Assembly (NCBI RefSeq): GCF_019453995.1
Contig: NZ_CP075587.1
Coordinates: 1,815,230 to 1,879,229, forward strand
Source: Candidatus Rhabdochlamydia oedothoracis
GTDB taxonomy: Bacteria; Chlamydiota; Chlamydiia; Chlamydiales; Rhabdochlamydiaceae
Length of the DNA stretch: 64,000 nucleotides
Reading direction: 5' to 3'
In this document: one piece after another, positions 52,900 through 62,075 of the stretch
Layout of the letters: every line of letters begins with the position of its first letter
How positions within the stretch are numbered: position 1 is the first letter of the stretch
The notes under the pieces: model-generated
The model's input: only the letters and a program-made list of their open reading frames with translations
Told to the model about the DNA's origin: nothing
The model's database searches: none
Position numbers and translations under genes: made by a program

Positions 52900-54342
52900 A
52901 TGTCAAAGTCATCGCCCAAAATAAAATCAGCCCCTCACTCTAAAGAATCAGAGATGATGGTGCTAGGCTCTATGTTAACCAATATTAATAGTCTCAATGT
53001 AGCAGCTGACGGCCTTGACGAAGCAGATTTTTATTTCACAGAACACAAAATCATCTTTCAAGCCCTAAAGACCGCATACCGTAATGATAAACCAGCTGAT
53101 ATCCACTTAATTGCAGAAGAGCTTAAAAGACAGCAAAAACTCTCCTATGTAGGTGGAATTGCCCATTTAACAGTATTAGCTCAATACGCTGGTAGCTCTG
53201 CTTATATTGAAGAATATGTAGATCTTGTTCGCAGCAAATCCACCTTAAGAAGAATGGTCGTAGCTGCACAAGAGGTGGAAAAAGCAGCTTTAAATGAACC
53301 CAGTGATGTTAGCATCTTATTAGATGAAGCTCAGGGTAAATTTTTTTTAATCAGTCAATCAGCTAGTCCATGCGCTGGGGTTTCTATTAAAGATCTGCTT
53401 TCAGGCGTGCGCTCTGAAGTGCAGCTCCCTTATCTAAAAGCATTACAAGAAAAGCAAGAGAAATATCAACAAAAAGGACCCGAAGATCTAGGAATCACAG
53501 GCATCCCTTCTCATTTTATAGATTTAGATAAAATGATTAATGGTTTAACCGCTTCAAATCTGATGATTTTAGCTGCAAGGCCTGCCATGGGAAAAACAGC
53601 ACTTGCTTTAAATATAGCAGAAAATGTTGCTTTTAAAACCGGGCTGCCCGTTGGTGTATTTTCTTTAGAAATGACCGCTGAACAATTATTACATCGCATG
53701 ATTTGTAGCCAATCTGAAGTAGCCTCTGATAAGATTCGCACAGGTTCTTTAAATGGCATAGAATACCAAAGAATTGTTGCTGCTGTAAATTCTATGATGG
53801 AAGCGACTGTTATCATAGACGATCAACCTGGGTTAAAGATTACAGACTTAAGAGCTAGAGCTCGTCGTATGAAAGAGAGTCATAATATCCAGTTTTTGGT
53901 TGTTGACTATTTACAACTCATTACTGGATCTGGTCTTTCCCGAAGTCAAGAAAACCGTCAAAATGAAATCTCTGAAATCTCTCGTATGATGAAAACACTT
54001 GCACGAGAACTTTCTCTGCCTATTCTTTGTCTATCGCAACTCTCTCGTAAGGTAGAAGAAAGAACAGGGCATAGACCTATGATGAGTGATTTAAGAGAAT
54101 CTGGCAGTATTGAACAAGACAGCGATATTGTGATGTTTTTATTACGCCGTGAGTACTATGACCCTTATGACAAACCTGGCCAAGCAGAGCTAATTGTTGC
54201 TAAAAATCGGCATGGAGCTATTGGTAATATAAATTTAACTTACCGTAAAGAATTAGCACAATTTGTCAATTATTCCCCTTTACAGGCTGATTCTGATTTC
54301 TCAGACAACGCAGAAGCCTTTGCTGCATTTAACCCAAATTAA
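52900..54342 (+). CDS. dnaB: Replicative DNA helicase DnaB
   Basis: 480 residues from the ATG at 52900, which has GAGG six bases upstream; an earlier in-frame start at 52828 would begin five bases after the tRNA and is unlikely. N-terminal DnaB domain (EMMVLGSMLTNINSL), then the RecA-like motor: Walker A ARPAMGKTALALNIA, GVFSLEMTAEQLLHRM, Walker B FLVVDYLQLITG, and LSQLSRKVEER. Hexameric fork helicase. Confidence 0.97.
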   Translation: MSKSSPKIKSAPHSKESEMMVLGSMLTNINSLNVAADGLDEADFYFTEHKIIFQALKTAYRNDKPADIHLIAEELKRQQKLSYVGGIAHLTVLAQYAGSSAYIEEYVDLVRSKSTLRRMVVAAQEVEKAALNEPSDVSILLDEAQGKFFLISQSASPCAGVSIKDLLSGVRSEVQLPYLKALQEKQEKYQQKGPEDLGITGIPSHFIDLDKMINGLTASNLMILAARPAMGKTALALNIAENVAFKTGLPVGVFSLEMTAEQLLHRMICSQSEVASDKIRTGSLNGIEYQRIVAAVNSMMEATVIIDDQPGLKITDLRARARRMKESHNIQFLVVDYLQLITGSGLSRSQENRQNEISEISRMMKTLARELSLPILCLSQLSRKVEERTGHRPMMSDLRESGSIEQDSDIVMFLLRREYYDPYDKPGQAELIVAKNRHGAIGNINLTYRKELAQFVNYSPLQADSDFSDNAEAFAAFNPN

Positions 54343-54477
54343 AAACTTTTTTTTCAACAACTCTTAAAAAACACTTTACAAAAACTTTAGAGCTTTACTT
54401 TTTTTCACTCTCTGCTGTAGGATAAGTCTTTATTTTTTAATTAAATGGATTAAAAAAACGGGAGAAAATCTCTTTTT

Positions 54478-54567
54478 ATGGCATCTGTAAAGAAAAAGCG
54501 CCGCGCAAAAATTGCTAAGCACAAAAGAAAAAAAAGAAGACGTCGCGATCGTCATAAAAAATCTTAA
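54478..54567 (+). CDS. 29-residue basic protein, DUF1713 / AURKAIP1-COX24-like
   Basis: A 29-codon gene: MASVKKKRRAKIAKHKRKKR, then nine more residues ending HKKS and TAA. The pattern SVKKKRRxKIxKHKxxKRRRRxRHK is the DUF1713 (mS38/Cox24) motif known as a tiny ribosome-associated basic protein in several bacterial phyla. A GGGAG lies 13 bases upstream. Between dnaB and mnmG. Likely real because the whole frame matches the family; role in the small ribosomal subunit is inference from the mitochondrial homologue. Confidence 0.8.
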   Translation: MASVKKKRRAKIAKHKRKKRRRRDRHKKS

Positions 54568-54597
54568 AAGTATCTAAAATTTAAGATACCATCAACT

Positions 54598-56424
54598 ATG
54601 TGGAAATATCCTGAAATATTTGATGTAATCGTTGTTGGAGCAGGACATGCGGGCTGTGAGGCTGCTCATGTTTCTGCTTGCATGGGAGTAAAGACATTAC
54701 TCATTACCATGCAGCTCGATACGGTTGCTAAAATGAGTTGTAATCCAGCTATTGGAGGTACAGCAAAAGGACAAATGGTTCGAGAAATCGATGCAATAGG
54801 TGGCATTATGGGCAAGATAGCTGATCAAACAGCTATCCAACGTCGTATGCTCAATGCATCAAAAGGGCCTGCTGTTTGGTCTCCTAGAGCTCAATGCGAT
54901 AGGTTTGCCTATGCATCTCTTATGAAGCATCGCCTGGAAAAAACCCCCTTCCTAGAAATTAAACAAGGCAGCATTGAAACACTCCTTGTTGAAGAAGATC
55001 ACATCCTAGGGGTTACCACTTTAGAAGGGATCGCTTTTTATGGAAAAACCGTAATTATCTCTTCTGGCACCTTTATGCGAGGATTGATTCATATTGGTCA
55101 TACGCAAATCCCAGGAGGAAGAGCTGGTGATCAATCTTCGATGGGTCTTTCTAAAACCTTAGAAGAGCTTGGCTTTGTATTAGGTCGCCTAAAAACAGGG
55201 ACTCCTCCTCGTATCAATAAACGCAGTGTTGATTTCTCTCAGCTTGAACCACAAGAGGGTGATGAAAATGTATATTTTTCTTATGACCCTCCTGAAATAC
55301 CTGGGCTGACCCAAATCCCTTGTTGGATCTCATATACCAACGAAGAAACCAAAAAGCTTGTTCGCGATAATTTACATCTATCTCCGATGTATTCTGGAAT
55401 TATTCAAGGCATTGGGCCACGGTATTGCCCATCGATTGAAGATAAAATCGTTCGTTTCCCCGATAAAGAACGCCATCAAATCTTTTTAGAACCAGAGGGT
55501 TTAGAAACAGAAGAAATTTATGTAAATGGCATCTCTTCCTCGCTTCCCTTTGATATACAAATCAAGATGCTACACACCATTGCAGGTCTTGAAAAAGCCG
55601 AAATCATGCGCCCTGCTTATGCCATTGAATATGATTTTGTAAAAAGTGGTCAACTATACCCTACTTTAGAAACGAAAAAAATCAAAGGTTTGTTTTTCGC
55701 TGGCCAAATTAACGGAACAACTGGATATGAAGAAGCTGCAGCGCAAGGATTGATTGCAGGGATTAACGCTGCTACGCAAGTGAAAAACCAGCCTGCATTT
55801 ATTTTAAAAAGATCAGAAGCCTATATTGGAGTTATGATTGACGAACTGATTTCTCAAGAGCTCGATGAACCCTATCGCATGTTTACAAGTAGAGCGGAGT
55901 ATCGTCTTTTGCTAAGACAAGATAACGCCGATCTTCGTTTGCGCGAATATGGGCATTCTTTGGGTCTGATCGATCAAAAGCAGTATCAACGTCTCTTAGA
56001 AAAAAAAGCAGCGATTGAAAAACAAATTTCTATTCTATCCCAAAACCATCACACTATCCGAGACAAAAGCAGCAGCCTTGCGCAGCTTCTTTGCCGTCCG
56101 GAATTTACCTATCAAACCCTCATTCAGCAATTCCCTGCTATCGCAATGGATTTAGGAACAGAAATAAATACACAAGTCGAATTGCAGCTCAAATACGCAG
56201 GCTATATTCAAAGACAATCTCTAGAAGCGGAAAAATTGGAAAAAATCGAACAAATTGCTATCTCCAAAGAATTTAACTTTCTAAACGTTACAGGCCTTAG
56301 CAATGAAGCTAGAGAAAAACTACACCGCGTGCATCCTATTACTTTAGGTCAAGCCTCTCGAATTTCAGGGGTTTCCGCAGCAGATATTTCCGTTCTCTTA
56401 GTCTCTCTAAAAGCTAGGCCTTAA
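54598..56424 (+). CDS. mnmG: tRNA uridine-5-carboxymethylaminomethyl modification enzyme MnmG (GidA)
   Basis: 608 residues. FAD-binding [17 protein letters not shown] at the N-terminus, [31 protein letters not shown] and [11 protein letters not shown] are signatures, as is [19 protein letters not shown]. The C-terminal helical GidA_C is complete. With MnmE it modifies wobble U34. It starts 30 bases after the small basic protein and overlaps lplA by one base (TAATG). Confidence 0.97.
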   Translation: MWKYPEIFDVIVVGAGHAGCEAAHVSACMGVKTLLITMQLDTVAKMSCNPAIGGTAKGQMVREIDAIGGIMGKIADQTAIQRRMLNASKGPAVWSPRAQCDRFAYASLMKHRLEKTPFLEIKQGSIETLLVEEDHILGVTTLEGIAFYGKTVIISSGTFMRGLIHIGHTQIPGGRAGDQSSMGLSKTLEELGFVLGRLKTGTPPRINKRSVDFSQLEPQEGDENVYFSYDPPEIPGLTQIPCWISYTNEETKKLVRDNLHLSPMYSGIIQGIGPRYCPSIEDKIVRFPDKERHQIFLEPEGLETEEIYVNGISSSLPFDIQIKMLHTIAGLEKAEIMRPAYAIEYDFVKSGQLYPTLETKKIKGLFFAGQINGTTGYEEAAAQGLIAGINAATQVKNQPAFILKRSEAYIGVMIDELISQELDEPYRMFTSRAEYRLLLRQDNADLRLREYGHSLGLIDQKQYQRLLEKKAAIEKQISILSQNHHTIRDKSSSLAQLLCRPEFTYQTLIQQFPAIAMDLGTEINTQVELQLKYAGYIQRQSLEAEKLEKIEQIAISKEFNFLNVTGLSNEAREKLHRVHPITLGQASRISGVSAADISVLLVSLKARP

Positions 56425-57116
56425 TGCCTATTCATCTACTAGAGCTAAAAAATACCCCCATTTTTGATCAACTGCTTTTAGAAGAATCTCTTTTAAGAGA
56501 CCACACAGAAGATTTTTGCCTGATTAATCACGGCTCTTCTGCCGCTATTGTGCTTGGAATTTCGGGTAAAAAAGAGGAATTGGTCCACATAGAAAAAGCC
56601 ACTTCTTATCATATTCCCCTTATTAAAAGATTCAGCGGAGGAGGGACTGTTGTAGTAGATCACAACACTCTTTTTGTTACCTTTGTCTTCTCCAAAAACA
56701 CACATTCTTTTCCTGCCTACCCAGAACCGATTATGCGTTGGAGCGAAGGCTTTTATCGTCCTATTTTTGCTAATGCTGATTTTTGCTTAAAAGAAAATGA
56801 CTATGTCTTAGGAGATAAAAAATTTGGAGGCAACGCACAATATGTAAGAAAAGAGCGTTGGCTACATCACACCAGTTTTTTATGGGATTACAATCCTAAC
56901 TATATGGATTGCTTATTACATCCTAAAAAAACACCCTCTTATCGCGCTGGTAGAGCCCATCATGAGTTTATCTGTAAGCTCTCCGACTACTACCCAGATT
57001 TACAGACATTAGTTACTGCTATTAAAAAACATTTACAAACCCTTTATCCAGTGATTGTTCCCCTAGAAAAGTTCTTTTCTCAAAACATATCTAGACGCAC
57101 AACAAGTTTTCTATAA
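56424..57116 (+). CDS. lplA: Lipoate--protein ligase A family protein
   Basis: 230 residues, the short single-domain form. PF03099 landmarks: INHGSSAAIVLGISGK, IKRFSGGGTVVVDHNTLFV (lipoate/AMP loop) and LGDKKFGGNAQYVRK with the catalytic Lys region. Transfers lipoate (or octanoate) to E2 and GcvH proteins. Coupled to mnmG by a one-base overlap, the same order as in C. trachomatis. Confidence 0.9.
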   Translation: MPIHLLELKNTPIFDQLLLEESLLRDHTEDFCLINHGSSAAIVLGISGKKEELVHIEKATSYHIPLIKRFSGGGTVVVDHNTLFVTFVFSKNTHSFPAYPEPIMRWSEGFYRPIFANADFCLKENDYVLGDKKFGGNAQYVRKERWLHHTSFLWDYNPNYMDCLLHPKKTPSYRAGRAHHEFICKLSDYYPDLQTLVTAIKKHLQTLYPVIVPLEKFFSQNISRRTTSFL

Positions 57117-57338
57117 TGGAAAAATGATTAATTTCTCTCTTTAAAAATCCTCAAGGGAAAACCATTTTTTCTAGATTACATACAAAGCATCCCTATACTT
57201 TTTTATTTGCAAATAAGTCTAATTAAAATTTAACATGCCTTTATCATTTGAAAGATAAATCTTTATGAAGAATACATGGAAATGTGCTTCACAAATGTAA
57301 ATATGTATCTTTCAAAGATTTTAAGCAGAGGTATTAAC

Positions 57339-57737
57339 ATGGAAATTCAACAGAGAATAACTAACCTAAGTCACACATTAGCAATAACAGATACAGAAAA
57401 ACCTGTTGTTGTAGATGGAATATCATCTAAAATTAGCAACTTCTTCTTAGAGAAAAACCCCATCATAGGAAACAGAAGATCCCTTAAAACAAATCAACCT
57501 AATTTTGCTGCTAAGCATTTAGTAGGTAAGGAAGAATTAGCTCCCTATTTCGCAGCTGATAACACCAAGTATGCTCCTGCAGCAGTAGCAATAGCTATTG
57601 TAACTCTCTTTTTAATCACAAAATCCGGAAGAGACGCTGAGAATTTTCAGCTTCCTATAGATCCCGAAAATACTCCAACATCAAAGTTAGATGTAAACCA
57701 ATTGTTAGACATGAGACAAAATATTCTTAACAAATAA
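57339..57737 (+). CDS. Small hypothetical protein with one membrane segment
   Basis: 132 residues from the ATG at 57339, which has AGAGG well placed; an in-frame ATG at 57276 lacks one. A hydrophobic stretch (APAAVAIAIVTLFLI, about residues 80-95) is the only membrane candidate. N- and C-terminal parts are polar. No domain recognised. It lies just before an SdpA/SdpB-like pair, which makes it a candidate partner or substrate by position only. Confidence 0.65.
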   Translation: MEIQQRITNLSHTLAITDTEKPVVVDGISSKISNFFLEKNPIIGNRRSLKTNQPNFAAKHLVGKEELAPYFAADNTKYAPAAVAIAIVTLFLITKSGRDAENFQLPIDPENTPTSKLDVNQLLDMRQNILNK

Positions 57738-57743
57738 GAACCT

Positions 57744-57777
57744 ATAAACGATATCCCCTTAACCGGGGATATTTATA
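57744..57777 (+). terminator. Hairpin between the small protein and the SdpA-like gene
   Basis: ATATCCCC and GGGGATAT form a perfect 8-bp stem with loop TTAACC, extended by ATAAA/TTTAT around a two-base bulge. The tract after it is AT-rich but not a T-run, so it may terminate weakly and allow read-through into the next two genes. Confidence 0.5.
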
Positions 57778-57806
57778 AAATATCTCAAAAATGAGTAGGT
57801 CATCAA

Positions 57807-58310
57807 ATGATTGTATTTATCAAAGGTATTTTTTGTTTTATTCTTCTATTAAGTTTCTTAAGAGGGTTTAAAAAACTGAGTTTCCTATGGAACCGCTTCC
57901 CTATGTGTACACAGCTTATTCCCGGCTGGAGTTTTTTCGCTCCTACTCCAAATACATTTGATTATCACTTATTATATCGAGAGATTAACAACCAAGAAGT
58001 AGAAGAATGGCAAGATCTCTATATCCTGAAAGAAAAACGCTCTATCTATTCTTTCTTCTGGAACCCAGAGCACAGATTTACCAAAGCTTTTGTAGACCTT
58101 GCAGTAGATCTTATTAATTTCAGTCATGCAGCACAAGATAAAAGACAAGTATATATTAGTCTCTCTTACTTACAAATCTTAAATTACGTAGATTCTCTAG
58201 ATCACAAGCCCTCTTCCGAGAAAATGCAATTTCTCATTCTCACCAATTCCAGGGTACATGATTACAAAGTTATGTTTCTATCCGATGTGCATCCTATAAG
58301 CAAAAGGTAA
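57807..58310 (+). CDS. SdpA-like / DUF5819-type protein (HTTM partner)
   Basis: 167 residues. An N-terminal hydrophobic segment (about residues 3-20) precedes TQLIPGWSFFAPTPNTFDYH. That P.W.FFAP.P pattern is seen in small proteins encoded beside HTTM/SdpB-type membrane proteins (SdpA, DUF5819). The next gene is such an HTTM protein, three bases downstream, which strengthens the call. In Bacillus, SdpA and SdpB mature the SdpC toxin; function here is unknown. Confidence 0.55.
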   Translation: MIVFIKGIFCFILLLSFLRGFKKLSFLWNRFPMCTQLIPGWSFFAPTPNTFDYHLLYREINNQEVEEWQDLYILKEKRSIYSFFWNPEHRFTKAFVDLAVDLINFSHAAQDKRQVYISLSYLQILNYVDSLDHKPSSEKMQFLILTNSRVHDYKVMFLSDVHPISKR

Positions 58311-58313
58311 TCC

Positions 58314-59144
58314 ATGAATCCTTATTTAGCGTTTAAAAATATTGCTTTTACCTATCAAGTTACTTTATGTATTTTATCGATGGGTTTATTCATTGCATCT
58401 TTGGAAGATTTGAAAAGTTGGTCTATTTTCCAGCCAACGGGATTGCTTAGTTGGAAAGTAGCAAAACTTAGCTTCAAATGGCGTGCAAAAGACTTAAGGC
58501 AAAGACTCTTTAATGTACTATTACAAGATCATGTCTTCAAATGCTCTATCTATTTAAGAGCATTTGCTTCTCTCTTATTATTCATATTTTCTTTGTTAAA
58601 CATTATCTCTCCTACTCTTATTTGCTCTGTCTTTTTTTTGAACTTATTAATGAATTTTAGAACTCCTTACGGTTTGGATGGATCATATCAAATGACTCTA
58701 GTGATTTTATTTGCGCTATCCATAGGGAGCTTATTTGGAGTGGATTCTTCCATTTCAACAGCGTGCCTACTGTTTATAGCAGGCGAGCTTCTCACCTCTT
58801 ATTTCATAGCTGGATTTAATAAACTAATCTCTCCCATGTGGCGTACATCATCCGCTCTACATGGAATTTTTAGCACAAAATGTTATGGTCATGGTTTCTT
58901 TTTTCAACTCATTAGCTGCAAGCATCTGTTGACCACTTTCTTAAGCTGGTTTGTATTCTTATTTGAAATGCTATTTTTTACAGTGCTCTTTTTTCATCCG
59001 ATGTATACGATCCTATTCTTTGCCATTGGATTTCTCTTTCATGTATTCAATGCAATTTTCATGGGGCTGAATAACTTCTTATTTTCTTTTTCTGCGGCGT
59101 ATCCCGCTCTTTTTTATTGCGTCAATTACATCCATGGAACCTAG
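58314..59144 (+). CDS. HTTM-domain membrane protein, SdpB-like
   Basis: 276 residues with about six to seven hydrophobic segments. The HTTM fingerprint, distantly related to vitamin K-dependent gamma-carboxylase, is visible: LLTSYFIAGFNKLISPMWR, then ALHGIFSTKCYGH, and FHVFNAIFMGLNNFLFSF, with conserved-type His and Gly-Leu in the last. SdpB proteins help process peptide toxins; others are of unknown role. Its 3' end overlaps the peptidase pseudogene on the other strand by four bases. Confidence 0.65.
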   Translation: MNPYLAFKNIAFTYQVTLCILSMGLFIASLEDLKSWSIFQPTGLLSWKVAKLSFKWRAKDLRQRLFNVLLQDHVFKCSIYLRAFASLLLFIFSLLNIISPTLICSVFFLNLLMNFRTPYGLDGSYQMTLVILFALSIGSLFGVDSSISTACLLFIAGELLTSYFIAGFNKLISPMWRTSSALHGIFSTKCYGHGFFFQLISCKHLLTTFLSWFVFLFEMLFFTVLFFHPMYTILFFAIGFLFHVFNAIFMGLNNFLFSFSAAYPALFYCVNYIHGT

Positions 59145-59704
59145 CAAATGAGATCATTACGAACAAGAAATCGCTGATTAAATGTTATAGGAATGCCTTC
59201 TCCCATAAATAAAAAGTCTCCTATATGATTTAATACCGCATGAATATGTAGATAGGGCTCTGATGTAAGACCGGAGTTCCCGACTCTAGCAATGAGTTGA
59301 CCTTTTTTAACTACATCTCCTCTTTTAACCAGAAGAGATCCCTTCATCAAATTTGCTAAAATAACAATGATTTCATTTTCACTTTTATGAATAGCCAAGT
59401 AATTCCCGGCTGGATTTTTTATATCCATGATCATGGGCTCAAGATCTTCAAATTGATCTAGAGATTAGATTTCTTGCATAACCCCTTATTTCAAAGCTTT
59501 CATTTATAGATTCCTAATCTTAACAAAAGCATTTCCAGCTATATCGCTCAAACAATTATATCTCCTGGATTAAAATACTTTAAAATTTTAGATTGCTTAT
59601 TGGTTATGCAAGAGATCTAATATTTCCATCACAAGGACTATAAAGAGCAGAACCAAAAATACAGAAATCGTTTAATTTTTTTGGAGACCATTTATTAGCT
59701 CTAA
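59141..59704 (-). pseudogene. M23 (LytM) metallopeptidase, broken by MITE-A and IS5
   Basis: Downstream part 59434-59141 encodes the end of an M23 domain: NPAGNYLAIHKS, GDVVKKGQLIARVGNSGLTS and YLHIHAV (the HxH zinc motif). Upstream part 59704-59619, in a compatible frame, reads RANKWSPKKLNDFCIFGSAL and SPCDGNI, the matching N-terminal strand. MITE-A lies between (59466-59618), and the HxxxD region and start are lost to the IS5 debris. Originally a peptidoglycan or envelope endopeptidase. Confidence 0.8.
59466..59618 (+). repeat. MITE-A copy 4, inside the peptidase gene
   Basis: 153 bp, complete with both inverted repeats, flanks ATT and AAT (no matching duplication, so some sequence was probably lost). 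It adds in-frame stops to the peptidase. Confidence 0.9.
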
Positions 59705-60404
59705 GCGCCTGTTTAAAATCTTCTCATTAAGGTATTATGATATTTTTTGTGGAATTTTGTACATTTTAAAAAGTGGTTGCCAGTGGCGTATGTTACCCAT
59801 AGGATATCCTAAATGGGAATTATGTGATTATTATTTCCCTCTTTGGAATAAAAAAGATAATAAAAATTCTAAGAGTATTCTTGAAATAGTTTTAAAAAAA
59901 ATTGGTTGGCGAGGTCAGAAAAAGCAGTGGTCGGAAAGAGAAAACAAGCTTTGTAATTATTGATGCTCAAAGTGTTAAAAATACTGATACAGCGGAGAAG
60001 AAAGGATATGATGCAGGGAAAAAAATATCAGGAATAAAAAGACATATAGCAGTCGATACCCAAGGGCTTCCTCATGCGATTCACATTACCACCGCTAATA
60101 TCACTGACAGAAATGGGTGTATAGAAGCATTTTCACTACATAAAAACCATTTGTTTGGTGTAAAAAATGTTTTAGCAGATGGAGGATATTCTAGAGAAAA
60201 ATTTGCAAAGAGTGTGCAGGAAATATTAGAGACTGTTTAAAATCTTTTCAAAAATAGAGCAATAAAAGCGAGAACCACCATATATCAGGCTTGTATGTAG
60301 TTTTCTTTAGCAATTTTATTCCAAAGATGGAAATAATAATCACATCATTCCCATTTAGGATAACCTATGGGTAACATACGCCACTGACAACCACTTTTTA
60401 AAAA
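59705..60404 (+). mobile_element. IS5-family (IS427-type) copies f, deleted and inverted pieces
   Basis: 59705-60231: left tip, then a deletion of about 115 bases that removes the transposase start, then coding sequence to KSVQEILE. This piece keeps the intact gagaagAAAGG reading. 60232-60404: an inverted piece carrying the 3' tip (GACTGTTTAAAATC) and the ACATACGCCACTG region with a large internal deletion. No working transposase. Confidence 0.8.
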
Positions 60405-60405
60405 G

Positions 60406-61545
60406 GGCCCTTTCAACCTTGAAGTGCACAAAAAAGAACATATAAATACTTGAAAAAACATCTATTGTGCACCCGAGCATAGCATGTTTGTAGATAATCT
60501 CGTAAACACTTCTAGTGGAGTTTCGAAGTTGAGAGCCTTTCTAGGTCTGTTATTTAGTAAAGTTTCCACCCTTTCTATATCCTTGGAAGTCGTATCTAAA
60601 AAGCTTTGTGTTTTAGGAAAATATTGCCTAACTAGTCCGTTTGTATGCTCATTTAAGCCTCTTTCCCAAGAATGGTAGGGCGTTGCAAAGTAGAAGTCTG
60701 TCTCTAGCTCGAAACTAACCATTTGGTGATAGGCAAATTCTTTTCCGTTGTCTGCTGTTAATGTGTGTACAAAATCTTTGATAGGTTTAAGTTGTTCAAT
60801 TAACGCTTGACTTACTTCCTCTGCAGTTTTATGAGAAACTTTGGCGAGCTTAGTTAGCTTGGAAGTTCTTTCTACCATTGATACAATTACGCCTTTATGT
60901 CCTGCCCCTATGACTGTATCTAGTTCCCAGTCTCCTAAACGAGTCTTTTTTTCTACAATACAAGGCCGTTGCTTAATATCTATACGACCAGGCATGTTCC
61001 CTCTTCCAGAAGCTCCCTTTCTCTGCTTGTTATATTTTTTCCCTCGATGACGGAGCTCTCTATAAAGCTGTCCTCCCTGTCGTTTATCTTTCCAGATATG
61101 ATTATAGATGGTCTCATGACTAACATGTTCTTTACCATGTCTTTTAAGCCATCCGGATATTTGTATAGGGCTCCATTGCAACTTGATTTTTTCTTCAATA
61201 CGGGTAACTATTTGAGGAGTCATTTTTTTATTGGGCTGAGAATTTTTTCTAAGAAATGCTTTTTCTTGAGCTTGCTGATGACGGTATCCTCGTTGCCCTT
61301 TATTTCTCTTAAGTTCCCTACTAATAGTGCTATGATGAACTTTTAGAATGTTTGCTATTGAGCTAGATGTATCTCCTCTAGCTTTTAAAATATAAATCTG
61401 ACATCTTTGGTCATAGGTTAGGTGATGGTAGCCTTTAGGCAAGGTCTCTCCTTGTGTTTGATTGTTAAAAATCACAATAGAGATTCTTTCATCGCCTGCC
61501 TATTCTTTTTTTAATTCTTCTGTGCACTTCAAACTTGAAAAGACT
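60406..61545 (-). mobile_element. IS30-family element, complete copy 4
   Basis: 1140 bp. Left flank AAG and right flank AAC do not match, and both flanks are different parts of IS5 copies, so recombination or deletion followed insertion. Confidence 0.95.
60462..61475 (-). CDS. IS30-family transposase (copy 4)
   Basis: 337 residues, identical to the other three copies. Intact. Confidence 0.95.
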   Translation of the reverse strand: MIFNNQTQGETLPKGYHHLTYDQRCQIYILKARGDTSSSIANILKVHHSTISRELKRNKGQRGYRHQQAQEKAFLRKNSQPNKKMTPQIVTRIEEKIKLQWSPIQISGWLKRHGKEHVSHETIYNHIWKDKRQGGQLYRELRHRGKKYNKQRKGASGRGNMPGRIDIKQRPCIVEKKTRLGDWELDTVIGAGHKGVIVSMVERTSKLTKLAKVSHKTAEEVSQALIEQLKPIKDFVHTLTADNGKEFAYHQMVSFELETDFYFATPYHSWERGLNEHTNGLVRQYFPKTQSFLDTTSKDIERVETLLNNRPRKALNFETPLEVFTRLSTNMLCSGAQ

Positions 61546-61690
61546 AACTGTAAAAGTATGAAGTGTATTTCTTTTGGCTATTTCTACTATACATCCTAAT
61601 ATCTCCTGCACACTCTTTGCAAATTTTTCTCCAGAACATCCTCCATCTGCTAAAACATTATACCTTACTGAAAAGATTTTAAACAGGCTC
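61546..61690 (-). mobile_element. IS5-family fragment with internal deletion
   Basis: 61546-61660 is the second-frame region around LADGG and EILGCIVEIA. It then jumps to the left tip (TATACCTTACTGAAAAG to AAACAGGCTC at 61690). The start and middle of the transposase are gone. Bases 61691-61732 beyond it are unassigned. Confidence 0.8.
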
Positions 61691-61732
61691 TTAGAAATAT
61701 TTCTTGTGTAGAGTAATTGGGGATTATTTATT

Positions 61733-61884
61733 AGATCTCTTGCATAACCAATAAGCAATCTAAAATTTTAAAGTATTTTAATCCAGGAGATATGATTGTT
61801 TGAGCGATATAGCTGGAAATGCTTTTGTTAAGATTAGGAATCTATAAATGAAAGCTTTAAAATAAGGGGTTATGCAAGAAATCT
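61733..61884 (-). repeat. MITE-A copy 5
   Basis: 152 bp, inverted relative to the other copies, flanked by ATT on both sides (61730-61732 and 61885-61887). The following CTAAAACCCAAAACTGAGG is the third occurrence of that short repeat. Confidence 0.9.
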
Positions 61885-61964
61885 ATTGACTAAAACCCAA
61901 AACTGAGGTCCATAAGGATAAAAACATTCTTAACAGTTTTTTGATGTAAATTAAAAAAAAATTA

Positions 61965-62075
61965 TATATAGCAGTGCCAATTCAAACGGCTAGCTTAACG
62001 GGGTTCAAGTCAACGACTTGAAACTTGTCGTTAATCCTATATTTTTCTATACGATTGAATCGGAACCAATATATA
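61965..62075 (-). repeat. MITE-B copy abutting IS630 B
   Basis: 111 bp, complete, inverted relative to the copy at 36378. Its right terminus (ACCAATATATA) runs straight into the left terminus of the autonomous IS630, sharing TATA. Confidence 0.9.

Noticed and set aside
59466-61884. Repeated 17-bp motifs that could look like a CRISPR array
   Set aside because: They are the inverted ends of MITE-A, not regularly spaced direct repeats with spacers, and no cas genes are present.
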